Assembly: GCF_026151205.1 (NCBI RefSeq)
Contig: NC_087077.1
Span: 868,001-932,000 of the forward strand
DNA: 64,000 bases
From: Bolinopsis microptera
Lineage: Eukaryota; Ctenophora; Tentaculata; Lobata; Bolinopsidae
Reading direction: 5' to 3'
A model generated the notes under the pieces. The model saw nothing but the letters and a program-made list of their open reading frames with translations. It made no database searches and was not told the origin of the DNA. Positions within the stretch are counted from its first letter, which is position 1, and the number at the start of each line of letters is the position of its first letter. Below are positions 43,717-56,657 of the stretch, in pieces. The translations under genes and the position numbers were made by a program.

Positions 43717-46700
43717 GCTGCATCAAATCTATCAGCATCATGTAACTTCGATCATTAACAGACTCCATTTCATTTCCGACAACTAGCACCTGTTTTCCCT
43801 AGACTTACCAAGTATTAAGTAACTGCATTAGTATTAGGTTAAATTAAAGGCCCTACATCGAACAAGTCTAACAATTAAAACTTAAATGCAAGAGTGCACA
43901 ATTTATCACTAAATATCTTCCTCTTTTAATTCTAATCAACACACGGTTTCGTCTTTGTTTCACCCAATCGTGCTGATAATCAGTAATCATGCACTCTGCA
44001 CTCTAACTTCGAGATGTTTCAAAAGGGCTCCCGACGAGTTGAATTAGATCAATATTTTCTTTTGATACATAGATACTGATTGGGAGGTTCATCATACTAT
44101 TCTTGTCACATGGTAACGATTAACGATTAGCTGATCAGCTTCCAGCATCGACAGGCCGAAATCCATAAATATAATCAGTTGTAATTTAATATTTATCATC
44201 GTCCGGATCATCATAATATTTTAATTTAAAGTTATAATTGAACGGTGTTAAGAAAGATAATTTAAGAGAAATGTTTTGAAAGTGCCTGATTTCGAGTATA
44301 AGATCTGTACTGATACATTAATTTTCAGATTGTTATTATAGTTTATTTGTATTTTTTATATTATCTTATCCGCACAAGTTCGGAAGCCATCTGAACGCTA
44401 TTGCCAGACACAGGCATATATTTATTTTGGGGTATCATGCTCTCAGAAATTTCAACTCAGTCCGATATTATAGTTATACTAACCTGCATTGCATAAGGTT
44501 AATTGTCTCGCAGTCTAGTGCATAAACCTTTTATTTTGTATAAACCCTTTATTTTGATTGGGAAAACTTTAGTTTAATGTGGTTACCGTCTCTAAAGTTG
44601 GCATGATAGTTAATAAACTCTTATCTATTATGTCACTGAAGATGACGCCTTGCAACATGTTTGACGATAGCCTGTAGATTGATAGTTTGATCTAAGTATT
44701 TACAACAATTCATCTAGTTTGATTGATTCAAAGGGAAACAAATTCCTCTCTTATCTATTATGACTATATTTAAATTCAATCCTGTAAAGTGATACTCCTT
44801 TTTTAGTAATTTAAACATGTGTTTTCTCCTTCTGATTTTTAAACTATTACCGGTCACGCTGAATAATAATGACATCAGTGAATTTAAAGCTATCGTTAAC
44901 ATCACTCAGAGAATGCGCGTCTTTAGCGCGTGTCTTGTTGTTATGCATCAATCCTTCGGTAGATCGGCGAGATGCACCACTGTGCCTCACCGAGCTGCGA
45001 AGGATTGACATCGTGAATCAACTTAGATTCATACATTTACCATTTACAGAATTAATAAAGAAATAAGTGCTTACTAGTACTACATACACTTCCGACTTTA
45101 TTTTTAACAATTCAAGATGCGGATTTGAGTTTGAGAGTAAATGTAATGCTCGAATTTGTTTTTATTCGGATTTTTAACGGGTGATACAGTAATTATGGTT
45201 ATTTGAAATTCAATTATTGCGTCGAAGCATGAACTCTGAGCGTCATACTCATAGTGACAGTGTCAGTAGGTTTTACTTATAACTTGAAGTTGCATTTCCC
45301 TTTTCGCGCCCGAAATGCAAGGTGTATCAAGTTATAAACCTACAACGCGAATTGAAGACGGAAATGTACGTACATGGAGGATACAGGGAAACAAAGTTTA
45401 CATGGTAGGGTAGGTGATCATGAAATTATAATTTACGTCAAAACCTGGATTATTTAACTAAGTCCATTGACAGCACTCAACAGCAGTCTGTAATTTAGAC
45501 AAGCTTTCACAAAAAAACGTTGAAAATCGCTAATATCTCAGTTTTCGTCTTTCGCAAGAGCGAATTCGCTCAATTCGTAATTACTTCTCCATTCCTTAAT
45601 ATTTTCGCATGAAACTTTCAGAATCAATAAAGAATCGTATTTTGACTTCACACTAATGATCAGATTTTAGATTGAGGCCCAAATGAAAAATTTTGGGGGC
45701 CAATTTCCAAACTAGTTCTGGCAGAAACATTCTTCACAGTTATCACTCAGGATGTTGCATCACAATATTTGAAATTTTGAGAAGTGTGTGACATTTTTGA
45801 TATCTGGACTGGTTGTAACATAAATTTAATCGATTAGCAAAGAAAATGAGTGGAAAATATTGTGGAGTGCTCCTTCATATATGTTTTTATAGACATTTAG
45901 AACCGTTTCAATGCATCGTGAACACCTTGTATCTTTCGAAACTAATTTCCGCACATCTATAAAATGGGATGATAATGCCACGAAAAATCGTGAAAAATTA
46001 GGATACGTTTAAATTTGAATCCAGACAGGTAATATTGGATTACTGGACGTGCTTATCTTATCTTATCCAGTATGGACGAAACAATGTCAATTTATACACC
46101 GATATTTATATTATAAAAGGTAATATAACCAAGCTGTTTCTCTTAGCGTCAGCTATGTCTATACCCTATAGTTATACTGCGAATACAATCTGCAATTAAA
46201 ACTTAATCTGAAACCTCTACTTATAAGAAAATCATTGTAAACAAGCTTCAGTTTCTTTTTATAGCTTCGAAACGAAACAAAAGAATCTCAATCCTTCAAA
46301 ATCATTATTAATATTATAGGGTGGTTAGCCTCTTATATCTATGTAATTCTATCAAATAATCATGAATACATAGAGTAACACCATCATTAGTTACATTCAA
46401 TTTCATGTGTGTCAGGAAATCCAATCACAATATACTTATAGTACAACGATTAAGAATCTAACTGTAATATTATAGGGCCTTATTATTAAAGGGATATATC
46501 TTATTAAAGGGATATATCTGCAAATTATCAGCTCTCAGTGTCCACGAGTTTTAGTGGATATAATTCCCGGAAGGTATTATAACAAATAATGTCTTCGCTG
46601 CTTCGGGCCGCAACTTCCCTCCAGCAGGCTGTCGGGAATTATCACGTGTAGCCCGGAGAAGCGAAGTATAAAGGTATTATTGTATTATACTCGAAACTCT

Positions 46701-47136
46701 GAACATAATTTACTAAACGGATTTTTTTACCGTAAAAACGGTTAAAAGTGTTCCGGTAATGATTGGATTTATTTGTTTGTGTTTTTTGATTGGCCAACAA
46801 TTTCTTAAAACCGCCAATTCTAAATCGTTGCACTATAGTGAAGATTGAATTTTAAAAATTCAAAATTCACAAAATAATATGGGTACTTTAACATATTCAA
46901 TATTAGCACAAACAATACCAATACAATCCGAACATAATCATTTTATATGCCAACAGCTCAAAAGAACACGGAAATAAAAACAATAGTCAAAAATTAAAAA
47001 TTCAGCTGATGCAATAAATGAAATTTAAAAAGCAAACCCATAATGGGGTAATTTCAAATTTTGGACGTCCTAATTGCAAAAACAATATTCCAAGCCAACT
47101 TATGAAGTAACGTCAAACTCTGAAAGCTATGAGAGC
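43717..47136. other. intergenic DNA, no gene seen
   Basis: AT-rich. A palindromic segment at about 44950-45012 (TCCTTCGGTAGATCGGCGAG ... CTCACCGAGCTGCGAAGGA) is related to 27480-27560. A GC-rich imperfect hairpin lies at about 46590-46670. Otherwise I see nothing. Confidence 0.4.
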
Positions 47137-47521
47137 AAGGTTGTTAAATACGTATTAGGAGGGAATACGTATTGGAATACGAATACGTATTCCTCCTCGA
47201 AAATTGACGTATTACGAAAAGGTGTGTCGTTCGCAAAAAATGTTATCTTATCGGATTATCCATGAAATTTGATTACAAATTTAAGTTATCATGTATAAGT
47301 TCTGCACTCCTTTATTTAATGCATGATCAATGATGAGGGTGGCGCGCAGCTGTAATGTTTAATTTTGACAAATCAGCGTATTACGGCGTATTATGGCGTA
47401 TTCGTGGACGTATTTAACAATCCATAGAAATTACCGTATTCCGGCGTATTACGACGTATTCTTTATTAGAACCGAATACGTCGTATTCTTTCACGAAAAT
47501 TTGACGTATTTAACAACCTTG
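47137..47521. mobile_element. AATACG-rich element with inverted ends
   Basis: Begins CAAGGTTGTTAAATACGTAT and ends with the complement (ACGTATTTAACAACCTTG). The interior is dominated by CGTATT/AATACG, with TAATACG palindromes. Same family as 21886-22087. Confidence 0.7.
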
Positions 47522-47796
47522 TATGAGAGGAGCTAAAGAAGGTGAATTATTTGTAGGAATGTGATTTGAAGAGACGTTTTCGGAGGAATGTTTTCTTCTC
47601 TTTATGGCCATGATCCCCCGTAGATTTATTTCTTTTACTCAGATCCTAAATGTAATAGCAATATTACATTTTCAACGGTCGCTTTTAAACTAAGTTAACC
47701 AAATATAAAATCAATTACAAAATAAAAAGATTAAAAATATTCAGTGAATTTATTAGTCTTTTCATTTGATCTGAATGAACAACCCTGATAAGCTAA

Positions 47797-49127
47797 TTAC
47801 TGAGCAGCCCAGGAACTAACCGGGACGGTACTTACTGAGCAGCCCAGGAACTAACCGGGACGGTACTTACTGAGCAGCCCAGGAACTAACCGGGACGGTA
47901 CTTACTGAGCAGCCCAGGAACTAACCGGGACGGTACTTACTGAGCAGCCCAGGAACTAACCGGGACGGTACTTACTGAGCAGCCCAGGAACTAACCGGGA
48001 CGGTACTTACTGAGCAGCCCAGGAACTAACCGGGACGGTACTTACTGAGCAGCCCAGGAACTAACCGGGACGGTACTTACTGAGCAGCCCAGGAACTAAC
48101 CGGGACGGTACTTACTGAGCAGCCCAGGAACTAACCGGGACGGTACTTACTGAGCAGCCCAGGAACTAACCGGGACGGTACTTACTGAGCAGCCCAGGAA
48201 CTAACCGGGACGGTACTTACTGAGCAGCCCAGGAACTAACCGGGACGGTACTTACTGAGCAGCCCAGGAACTAACCGGGACGGTACTTACTGAGCAGCCC
48301 AGGAACTAACCGGGACGGTACTTACTGAGCAGCCCAGGAACTAACCGGGACGGTACTTACTGAGCAGCCCAGGAACTAACCGGGACGGTACTTACTGAGC
48401 AGCCCAGGAACTAACCGGGACGGTACTTACTGAGCAGCCCAGGAACTAACCGGGACGGTACTTACTGAGCAGCCCAGGAACTAACCGGGACGGTACTTAC
48501 TGAGCAGCCCAGGAACTAACCGGGACGGTACTTACTGAGCAGCCCAGGAACTAACCGGGACGGTACTTACTGAGCAGCCCAGGAACTAACCGGGACGGTA
48601 CTTACTGAGCAGCCCAGGAACTAACCGGGACGGTACTTACTGAGCAGCCCAGGAACTAACCGGGACGGTACTTACTGAGCAGCCCAGGAACTAACCGGGA
48701 CGGTACTTACTGAGCAGCCCAGGAACTAACCGGGACGGTACTTACTGAGCAGCCCAGGAACTAACCGGGACGGTACTTACTGAGCAGCCCAGGAACTAAC
48801 CGGGACGGTACTTACTGAGCAGCCCAGGAACTAACCGGGACGGTACTTACTGAGCAGCCCAGGAACTAACCGGGACGGTACTTACTGAGCAGCCCAGGAA
48901 CTAACCGGGACGGTACTTACTGAGCAGCCCAGGAACTAACCGGGACGGTACTTACTGAGCAGCCCAGGAACTAACCGGGACGGTACTTACTGAGCAGCCC
49001 AGGAACTAACCGGGACGGTACTTACTGAGCAGCCCAGGAACTAACCGGGACGGTACTTACTGAGCAGCCCAGGAACTAACCGGGACGGTAGAATTACTGA
49101 GCAGCCCAGGAACTAACCGGGACGGTA
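47797..49127. repeat. 35-bp minisatellite, 38 copies
   Basis: Unit TTACTGAGCAGCCCAGGAAC + TAACCGGGACGGTAC. As read, 37 units are identical; the last is preceded by a 1-base shift (GAA in place of CT). No spacers separate units, so it is not a CRISPR array. GC content is clearly above the flanks. Confidence 0.95.
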
Positions 49128-49416
49128 GGAGATGAAGGTCGACGTATCTCCCCACTCAGCTGTATACCTCTAAATATAACAGAGACAGATATCTCACCTG
49201 CCTTCTCTCCAGGCTTTCTTATTAAATCGTACCTACGATGTGATTAATACAATACAAATACTTAGAACCTAACCTGGAATTAGAAACTAAAACTAGCTAA
49301 ATCTACCAAACTATAATATCTGTTTGCTAAGAACGAAGAGGCTGAAAACAAAACTTACGATTAAGGTATACCATATCATATAGCTAGAGCTGAATAAGGT
49401 TAAATAATCCAGATAA

Positions 49417-52400
49417 TTAAAGCCTTAAGGTTAAATTTCTAACAAACTTTTTTAAGAAGTTGTAAGCGTTGGTAGAAGGTAGGTCCACTTGAGTGTAACC
49501 TAGGAAGTCATCAGTTCCAATATCATCAGCATCGTAGAGCTCCAACTTAACTGATACTACAGTGTTTATGTCTATCACTGTTCGCTCAAATATGTCGTTG
49601 AAAACTGGATTCAGTGTCTTAGGGACCTATAGATTGTTAATGATATTGAAATAGTTAATGATATTGAAATAGTTAATGATATTGAAATAGTTAATGATAT
49701 TGAAATAGTTAATGATATTGAAATAGTTAATTGCATTAAAATAGTGAATGATATAAAAATAGTGAATGCCATTGAAATATTGTTCGGATTTTTAACAGCT
49801 GCTAGGCGATGAAACAAATCATCTTAAAATGGTGTTCAGCGAATGGAAGGTAAAAATAAAAAGTGATTCCTAAATCCTATAGCAGAGTTAGCAGTACCAG
49901 TTCAAATACTCCAGTTTGACGTGAACCACCCCTCTCTCCCTCAATAGAAACTAACCGTTTTGGAACGATGTTCCAGTTCACCGTTAATGAACAGCTTGAC
50001 GTACGGATCACTTTTACCGTTGAAGTCCTCACTAATAAGATCTGTAGCATAGTGGGTGTGGATCTGGAGAACCCCGCTAGGAGATCCCAGGATGGGTATT
50101 GGTTTTAACTTGCTGCCTCCCATCGCTTGTTCCTCTCCCACTACTACTCTGTAGTCTGAGATTATGCCACGTTTTAAGAATGCTTTGTTATCTGACGCTA
50201 TTAATTTCTAAAGGTTTTTTAAAGATGTGCGACCAATTCTCAGAACTCTTTGTCATACAATTTTCTTCAGTGCCAAATATTTAATATCTATTCTAGATGA
50301 TAATCGACTACGTAATGAAGTTTCTCGATTATTTTGTATGGTTAATAATACCCACGCATCACTAAAAATCGACTAAATAATAAAATTTCTAGATTCTTTT
50401 TAAACGTAAATAATACCCACGCACCAGTAACATCAGTATTGACTTGGTGTATAGGCACCATTGGAAGGACCTCTATTTTAGCGTTCACTTTCAGTCCAAC
50501 ATTCTTTGACCGGTTTTCCAAAGTTCTCTCAATAACTGCATCTCGAAATGCCTCCAACAAAATTATCTGTATTGATAAATTTGAAGTGTGAATAATTTTA
50601 CCGATATTACCAATATTACCAATAACTTTCAGATAATTTTTGTCCGTTTGACAAATTTTATAGAACAATTATAAACCTCGTAAAATGTTAGCACATTCTC
50701 GCGATAACAAACTAGATATCCTAACCTCAGTAGAAACGTATTTATTAGAAGATATGAACTGTCCGGAGAGGGCCTGGATATGGTTACACTTCTGAACCGA
50801 CACTTTCAGGACCTCATCGTAATCATACACGAACATGTTGAACATTTTCACAGTCCGAGATGAGTCGTTACTCAGGAGAACTACTGTTTCTCGTTCTGCG
50901 TTTTGCGTCTTCACCTGTTAAATACAAATTTAAAGGATGATGGGGAACGTTTATCTAGGGGGTCGGTTCAGTTTTGGAAGGTTTTAACTTAAGAGAGGGG
51001 AATGTGTTCAGAGAGCTTGGAACATTTCAACTTTAAGTTTAAAGGAACTTGGTTAGATATAGATTTAATGGAGTACAATTTCACTAGAATACTCTAATAG
51101 TAGGGTTAGTCATTTTAAATGATAGAAACGTTTCAGACGAGAAATATAGCTCAAAGTCTACACTGTGTACGAGTATTGTCTTTGATCTAGTTTTAAAATA
51201 TCCTAGCGATAGAAACTCAAGAGCATAAACCACATAAATATGACGTGTTAGATAATCACGTGTTTGCATTCTGAATAGAGCTGATAAGGGGAAGTGATTG
51301 TTATTAAATCTACAATTTTCAGGGGAAGCCTGAATGTTATCAATGTTGATTTTGCTGCAGATTCACAGATTGGTGCGTTGTTCATGAAAATGGAAACATA
51401 TTACTGGATTAGAGTGAAGTCAGTCAGTTATGAGTTATATTTCCCTTTTTCGGCTGTTAATCAGATTCATTCGTTTTAAGATAAGAACATAAACACTTTG
51501 CAATCATTTGACCTCCAAACAATGTTAGCACTGAAAATTATCTTATCTGCATATTTGCACCGGAAATTGGACCTTTGAAGTTAATTTGAAAATTCGCATG
51601 TCGTAATGCAATATCAATTCAATTTCAACTCCCCTGCATATCCAACAATCAGTCTATAATTCAGCGGGACTCGTCTAATGGATGGTCATGGGTGCTCAAC
51701 TCAATATACACTATACAGTGCATATTTATTTCAGGACCCTTGACCGGCCGTTAGATAATGCACTCGTGATCAGATCACGCGATGTGGCAAACAATGTGTT
51801 TCTTTATAAAGGAGTAGGAGAAGTGTACTCCTGTTATTGGTTCTAACCTCACAGCTGTGAAAGACTAAAGTAAGGTATCACTGCTAGAGGTCATCTTTAC
51901 TAAGTCTGGATGTTTTACCTTGATTTGAAGGTCCTGATGGTACATAGTCCCTGTGTAAGATAGCAGGTACATTTCAATATCAACTAACAGTACTCCAATT
52001 GCTAAAGAGGGGTTCCGGGGGATAATGAGAGTTTCAACTGCATCCTGGTAATTAATTAATTAATTAAGATATCCTGTTCTTCTTAATTGTCATTGATTAT
52101 GCATTTCGTCGAGAAAATCGAATGATTTCACACCAACAATTTTGATTCCACCAAACGTTAAAGCTGCATTGTACTGAAAAGAACAAACCTTTTGAAAATC
52201 AAGATATATCCGTCCTGGGAAGACTAACATTTTAGCCACACTATCCTCAATAATATTCCTTATCCAATCCTTGAGTCCAGGAAGTATGTCCATATCCAGG
52301 TTCGTAAGGAACTCAATGTTGAAGTCTACCTGGAAGTAAACGAAATGTGGGTGTTCAAGAAAATGCCTCATATCTTAGTTGAAACGTGTTTCAACTAAAT

Positions 52401-54427
52401 TATTGAACGTGATTGTTAACGATTGGCAAAAGAGTGTCAATAAAAATGGTTTTCAGGATTGACACAAAAATTGAACCACAAAAATTGAACCACAAAAATT
52501 GAACCACTAAAAGTAGCCAGTTCCAGCGATAGTTTCCTTGCTATATTAGCAAAAGTTATCAACGAATCCTTAAGTACAGGCATATTTCCACAGGCCCTTA
52601 AAATTGCCAAAGTAACTCCCATCCATAAAGGAGGCTCTAAACTTGACGTTGAAAATTATAGACCCATCTCTCTCTTAGGTTCCTTCTCAAAAATCTACGA
52701 AAAACTGATGCACCGACGTGTCTTAGAATTTCTCAACAAAAATAGTTCTTTATTCGAAAATCAGTATGGGTTCCGTCCAGGAAGGTCCTGTGAACATGCT
52801 CTTCTTAATGCACAAAGTACAATTTTACACTCTCTTAGCAAAAACCAAATTTCACTACTGCTATTATTAGATTACAGTAAAGCGTTTGACGTCCTGGATC
52901 ATGCTACACTGCTAAATAAATTACAGCACTACGGCATCCGGGGAATAGCTCTAAAGTGGTTTGAGTCATACCTAAGTGATAGAAGCCAATATGTAGCAAT
53001 AAACAATTCACATTCGTCCCACAAGCCTATTGTGCATGGTGTTCCACAAGGGAGCATACTAGGTCCCTTACTTTTCGTCATATACATCAACGATCTTCCC
53101 GGTATTTCTAACATGATGGTAAAATTCATACTTTATGCAGACGATGCAAATATCATTATTAACGGTTCCAATGTCCAAGAACTAATGCTAAGGGTCAACC
53201 AACTAACGGAAACATTATCACGGTGGGTTAATAGCAACGGATTAGCACTAAATCTAAAAAAGACGTGTTATATGATTTTCTCGAAAAAGCGCATAGAACC
53301 ATCATTGATTAAAGTACAAATAGAAAATACAGTATTAGAACGTAAAACTGAAGCCCGGTTTCTTGGTGTAATTGTAGATGAAAAGCTTAACTGGAGTAGC
53401 CACATAAAAGCACTGAGGAGCAAGATGTCAAGATTTATTGGGGTGATGTACAGGATAAAACATAAATTGCCAATGAAGGCCCGTTTACAGATTTTCCAAA
53501 GTTTTGTTCAGTCCCATTTAAACTTCTGCTCACTTGTCTGGGGATTTGCTTCAAAATCTCTTATAGAATCTCTTTTTGCTAAACAAAAACAAGGTATGAG
53601 GGCAGTTATGGCCGGAAATGTGAACTACTACTACAAGGACGGAAAACTGCCAGAGCACACAAAACTAGCATTTAAAGAACACGAGGTCTTAACCGTTCAA
53701 GGGGTTATCGTTAAAAACGCACTTATTTTACTGCACAAAGTTCGAAATATGTCTAGTTTGTTACCTAAATCGATTTCAGAACTTTTCCCTCCTAACACAC
53801 CCAAACAAGGAACGACACACGAACAAAACTTAGACTGGTTATCAATTTACTCACAGACTGACCTGAGATCTAGCATCTTTTATAAAGGCCCAATGCTCGC
53901 TATTTCAGAGCATAACACTCGCATTACATGCCCATCCAGTATATTTTCTATCAACATATATAAGAATTCGTCAAAAAAAGTACTACTAGACTTGCAAAGT
54001 GCTGGCTGCAACGACGAATGGCCACCATTTTTACTCCACAACCTACCTGGATTACGTAAATCACAAAGAACATAGTCAATAATCACTCAAAACCAAACTC
54101 ATACAGCTCAAATTAAACAATCTGAATCAGGACAACATTTCTAACCACCTGCCATTCTAACAGCACATTCCTTATTTCACTGCCACATAGCGCATATCTA
54201 CACTGATAACACACCTAATTGCGGTGAGGCAGCATCATAAAGTTACCAATATCAAATATGTTTGCAGATCAGGGCCAGTCGACTCGACCAATAAAATTTT
54301 AATCGAATAGTTTTAATAGATAACATCACAATTATAATCTGCGTGCCCCTCGGGGATGAATATTTAACTTATTTCAATTATATATTACTTTTGAGTAAAC
54401 ATTGGCTGGTACTACGGACCAGTCCCC

Positions 54428-54467
<40 letters not shown>

Positions 54468-56511
54468 TGAAGACAAACCTTTGGTCGCTCCATCAGAGTG
54501 ATAAAGACACGAGTGATGCAGGGGAAGACCTTACCTTTGGTCGCTCCATCAGAGTGATAAAGACACGAGTGATGCAGGGGAAGACCTTACCTTTGGTCGC
54601 TCCATCAGAGTGATAAAGACACGAGTGATGCAGGGGAAGGCCTTACCTTTGGTCGCTCCATCAGAGTGATAAAGATACGAGTGATGCAGGGGAAGGCCTT
54701 ACCTTTGGTCGCTCCATCAGAGTGATAAAGACACGAGTGATGCAGGGGAAGGCCTTACCTTTGGTCGCTCCATCAGAGTGATAAAGACACGAGTGATGCA
54801 GGGGAAGGCCTTACCTTTGGTCGCTCCATCAGAGTGATAAAGACACGAGTGATGCAGGGGAAGGCCTTACCTTTGGTCGCTCCATCAGAGTGATAAAGAC
54901 ACGAGTGATGCAGGGGAAGGCTTACCTTTGGTCGCTCCATCAGAGTGATAAAGACACGAGTGATGCAGGGGAAGGCTTACCTTTGGTCGCTCCATCAGAG
55001 TGATAAAGACACGAGTGATGCAGGGGAAGGCTTTAGTTTTGTCTAGCTCCACCACAAATTTACACTTCCCACAGTAATGCACGTCCTTCAACAGCACGTC
55101 TATACTCAAGTTCTTTATCTTAAATTCAACCTAAATGTATCTGGTGTCATCAAGATTCAAGATCATAAAACAAGATGTGCTAAATCACAACACATTAATT
55201 TACAGTCTTACTAATACTGTCTATAACAATGATTTGTTGTCCTACCTTGAGCAGCATTCATCCCACATTCCTCTGTACGAACCTTGAACATCATCTTAAA
55301 GTCGTTAGAGCTAATAACGGGTCGCATCTCCAGAATGTAGAATCGTTTAGGATTGTAGGAGCCAGGCTCAGGGCTCCCTCCGTTGGTATCGTGCTGTGAT
55401 TCAGATCTTGTATCAGATCCCGTCACTCCCTCTATTACTGGAGTTGAAGTTCCGAAATCAAACTGCCTGGAAAAGTGGAAATGTGGAAATGTCACGAGTT
55501 GAAACTACGTGAACAGAGACAATTAATTGAACCCCTTCATTTCTGCCGTTTTCCGGGACAAAAATATTTTCAACTGTAAAAATCGACGATACAAATTTGT
55601 TAACCCTCCTCTAAAAAAGTGATTTCAATTTCCGGCACCATCCGGAAAGAGTTTACACCACTAAAAAAAACTCACGTAAGAACAATCTTAGATATGTATC
55701 CAGGTTTGACCTCAGCAAGAATCGGATCTAACATCTCCTTCATCTTTACGAAAATAGCATTTCTATTGGTCTCGTAAAACAGTTTTATCATCAGGTTCAA
55801 CCAATTCATGCTCTCTGGTCGTGATATCCTACCTAGGAGAACTTCACATTTTTGTTAAGGAACGTGCTAACGTAAGTCAGCTGATTCACCATATTTTGTC
55901 ACGCCCATGGTACGTGATAAAAAACCAGCTGAAAATGGAATTAATCACGTACGTGGGGAATTTTCTTCCCACGAAAAACAATTAATCACACACATTACGG
56001 AGGGGCCTGGGAACTGATAAATTATTATATTTATCTAGTCAATTATTATAGACTCTAAACATCCTGAAAAACACGTCCGGATGTCCCGCTGATAAAAAGG
56101 AGGAAGTTAACAAGCCTTACCATCAGGCGTGAGATGTTTGCTGTTGCTCCTCATGAACTCCTGTCTCCGCTCCTCGAACGGTCTGTACCTGCAGTATCAT
56201 GATACTGAAGCTCTAGATTCAAGTAATTAAGTAATTAATTAAGTAATTGCTGGATAGCTAGCACTGTGATCATGGGTCTCATTTCGTGATTCTGTCAAGG
56301 TCTGAAAACTTTATAAATCAGGGAAATCAGAACTTTTCTTGGAAGTATTTAAAAGCTCTACTGATATCTAGAATAGTGATATCTACAAATAAACAGAAAA
56401 CAAGACTAACTTTTTCTTCTTCTTAAGGAAGAGCAGAGCGAAGAGGGTGAGGGAAAGGGCTATGACGGCCCCCAAACCCCCACTTATGAGAGCGACGTAC
56501 AGCCATGCCAT
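49417..56511 (-). CDS. SMP- and C2-domain membrane tether, extended-synaptotagmin-like (11 exons)
   Basis: Extended synaptotagmins tether ER to plasma membrane and move lipids through the SMP domain. Exons on the minus strand: 56511-56411, 56188-56121, 55832-55676, 55466-55283, 55130-54981, 52329-52189, 52044-51919, 50914-50726, 50566-50425, 50197-49956, 49626-49417; GT-AG, in frame, 569 residues. The N-terminus is a membrane segment (MAWLYVALISGGLGAVIALS...LFLKKKKK). The SMP domain spans about 60-265 (RPESMNWLNLMIKLFYETNR, FKIKNLSIDVLL, ITRVFITLMERPK, LPGLKDWIRNIIEDSVAKML, FPGRIYLDF). A first C2 (about 275-400) lacks the calcium Asp residues. A second C2 (about 460-560) has them: SEDFNGKSDPYVKL and LYDADDIGTDDFLG. 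The family usually has 3-5 C2 domains; here there are two. Exon 4 may extend to 55246, which adds VRTEECGMNAAQ but breaks phase with 55130. A LINE and a minisatellite occupy intron 5. Confidence 0.8.
49633..49780. repeat. 18-bp tandem repeat, about 8 copies
   Basis: Unit TAGTTAATGATATTGAAA, five exact copies then three degenerate ones, in intron 10 of the SMP/C2 gene and beginning within 10 bp of the last exon's acceptor, so it replaces the usual pyrimidine tract region. Confidence 0.85.
52463..54463 (+). mobile_element. 5'-truncated non-LTR retrotransposon (jockey/CR1-like), reverse transcriptase and poly(A) tail
   Basis: Inserted antisense in intron 5 of the SMP/C2 gene. The frame is open from the 5' truncation (about 52470) to a stop at 54073-54075 and covers most of the RT domain: PIHKGGSKLDVENYRPISLL, YGFRPGRSCEHALL, LLLDYSKAFDVLDH, HGVPQGSILGPLLF, FILYADDANIII with an intact YADD catalytic box, and FLGVIVDEKLNWSSHI. 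The N-terminal endonuclease is missing. A 3' UTR of about 350 bp is followed by 35 A (54429-54463). AGGATTGA flanks both sides (52455 and 54463), and similarity continues to ACAAA, indicating target-primed insertion. ATTGAACCACAAAA is triplicated at the 5' junction. The intact 3' ORF suggests a young insertion. Confidence 0.9.
54478..55032. repeat. 55/56-bp minisatellite built from an exon end plus its splice donor, 10 copies
   Basis: The unit contains, on the minus strand, the last about 50 bases of exon 5 of the SMP/C2 gene (coding AFPCITRVFITLMERPK) and the donor GTAAG. Ten units follow each other without other sequence: the two nearest the real exon are 55 bp, the others 56 bp, with sparse substitutions. 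Donors fall at 54980, 54925, 54870, 54814 and so on. Only the first keeps the known reading frame. The array ends next to the LINE insertion site. Confidence 0.92.
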
Positions 56512-56657
56512 AAAGAGATGGCTCAAGGACCTGTTCACATGACACGGTAGGGGACACGGACCAGTTACATGGACTAGGGAGGAGAAGGGGTATCAGAATA
56601 GTGATCACTGTGCACCACTTCCCAGAGCTGATAACTAACATGAGATTTGACACTCTG

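Noticed and set aside
47797..49127. Regular array resembling a CRISPR
   Set aside because: The units are contiguous and identical, with no unique spacers, in an animal-type genome; it is a minisatellite.
54885..55109. Exon 5 read through into the minisatellite as a protein end
   Set aside because: It continues past a perfect donor at 54980 into repeats; the spliced form restores the SMP domain.
56423..56653. 76-codon minus-strand frame over the SMP/C2 first exon
   Set aside because: Wrong frame; the frame starting at 56511 encodes the hydrophobic segment and splices in phase to exon 2.
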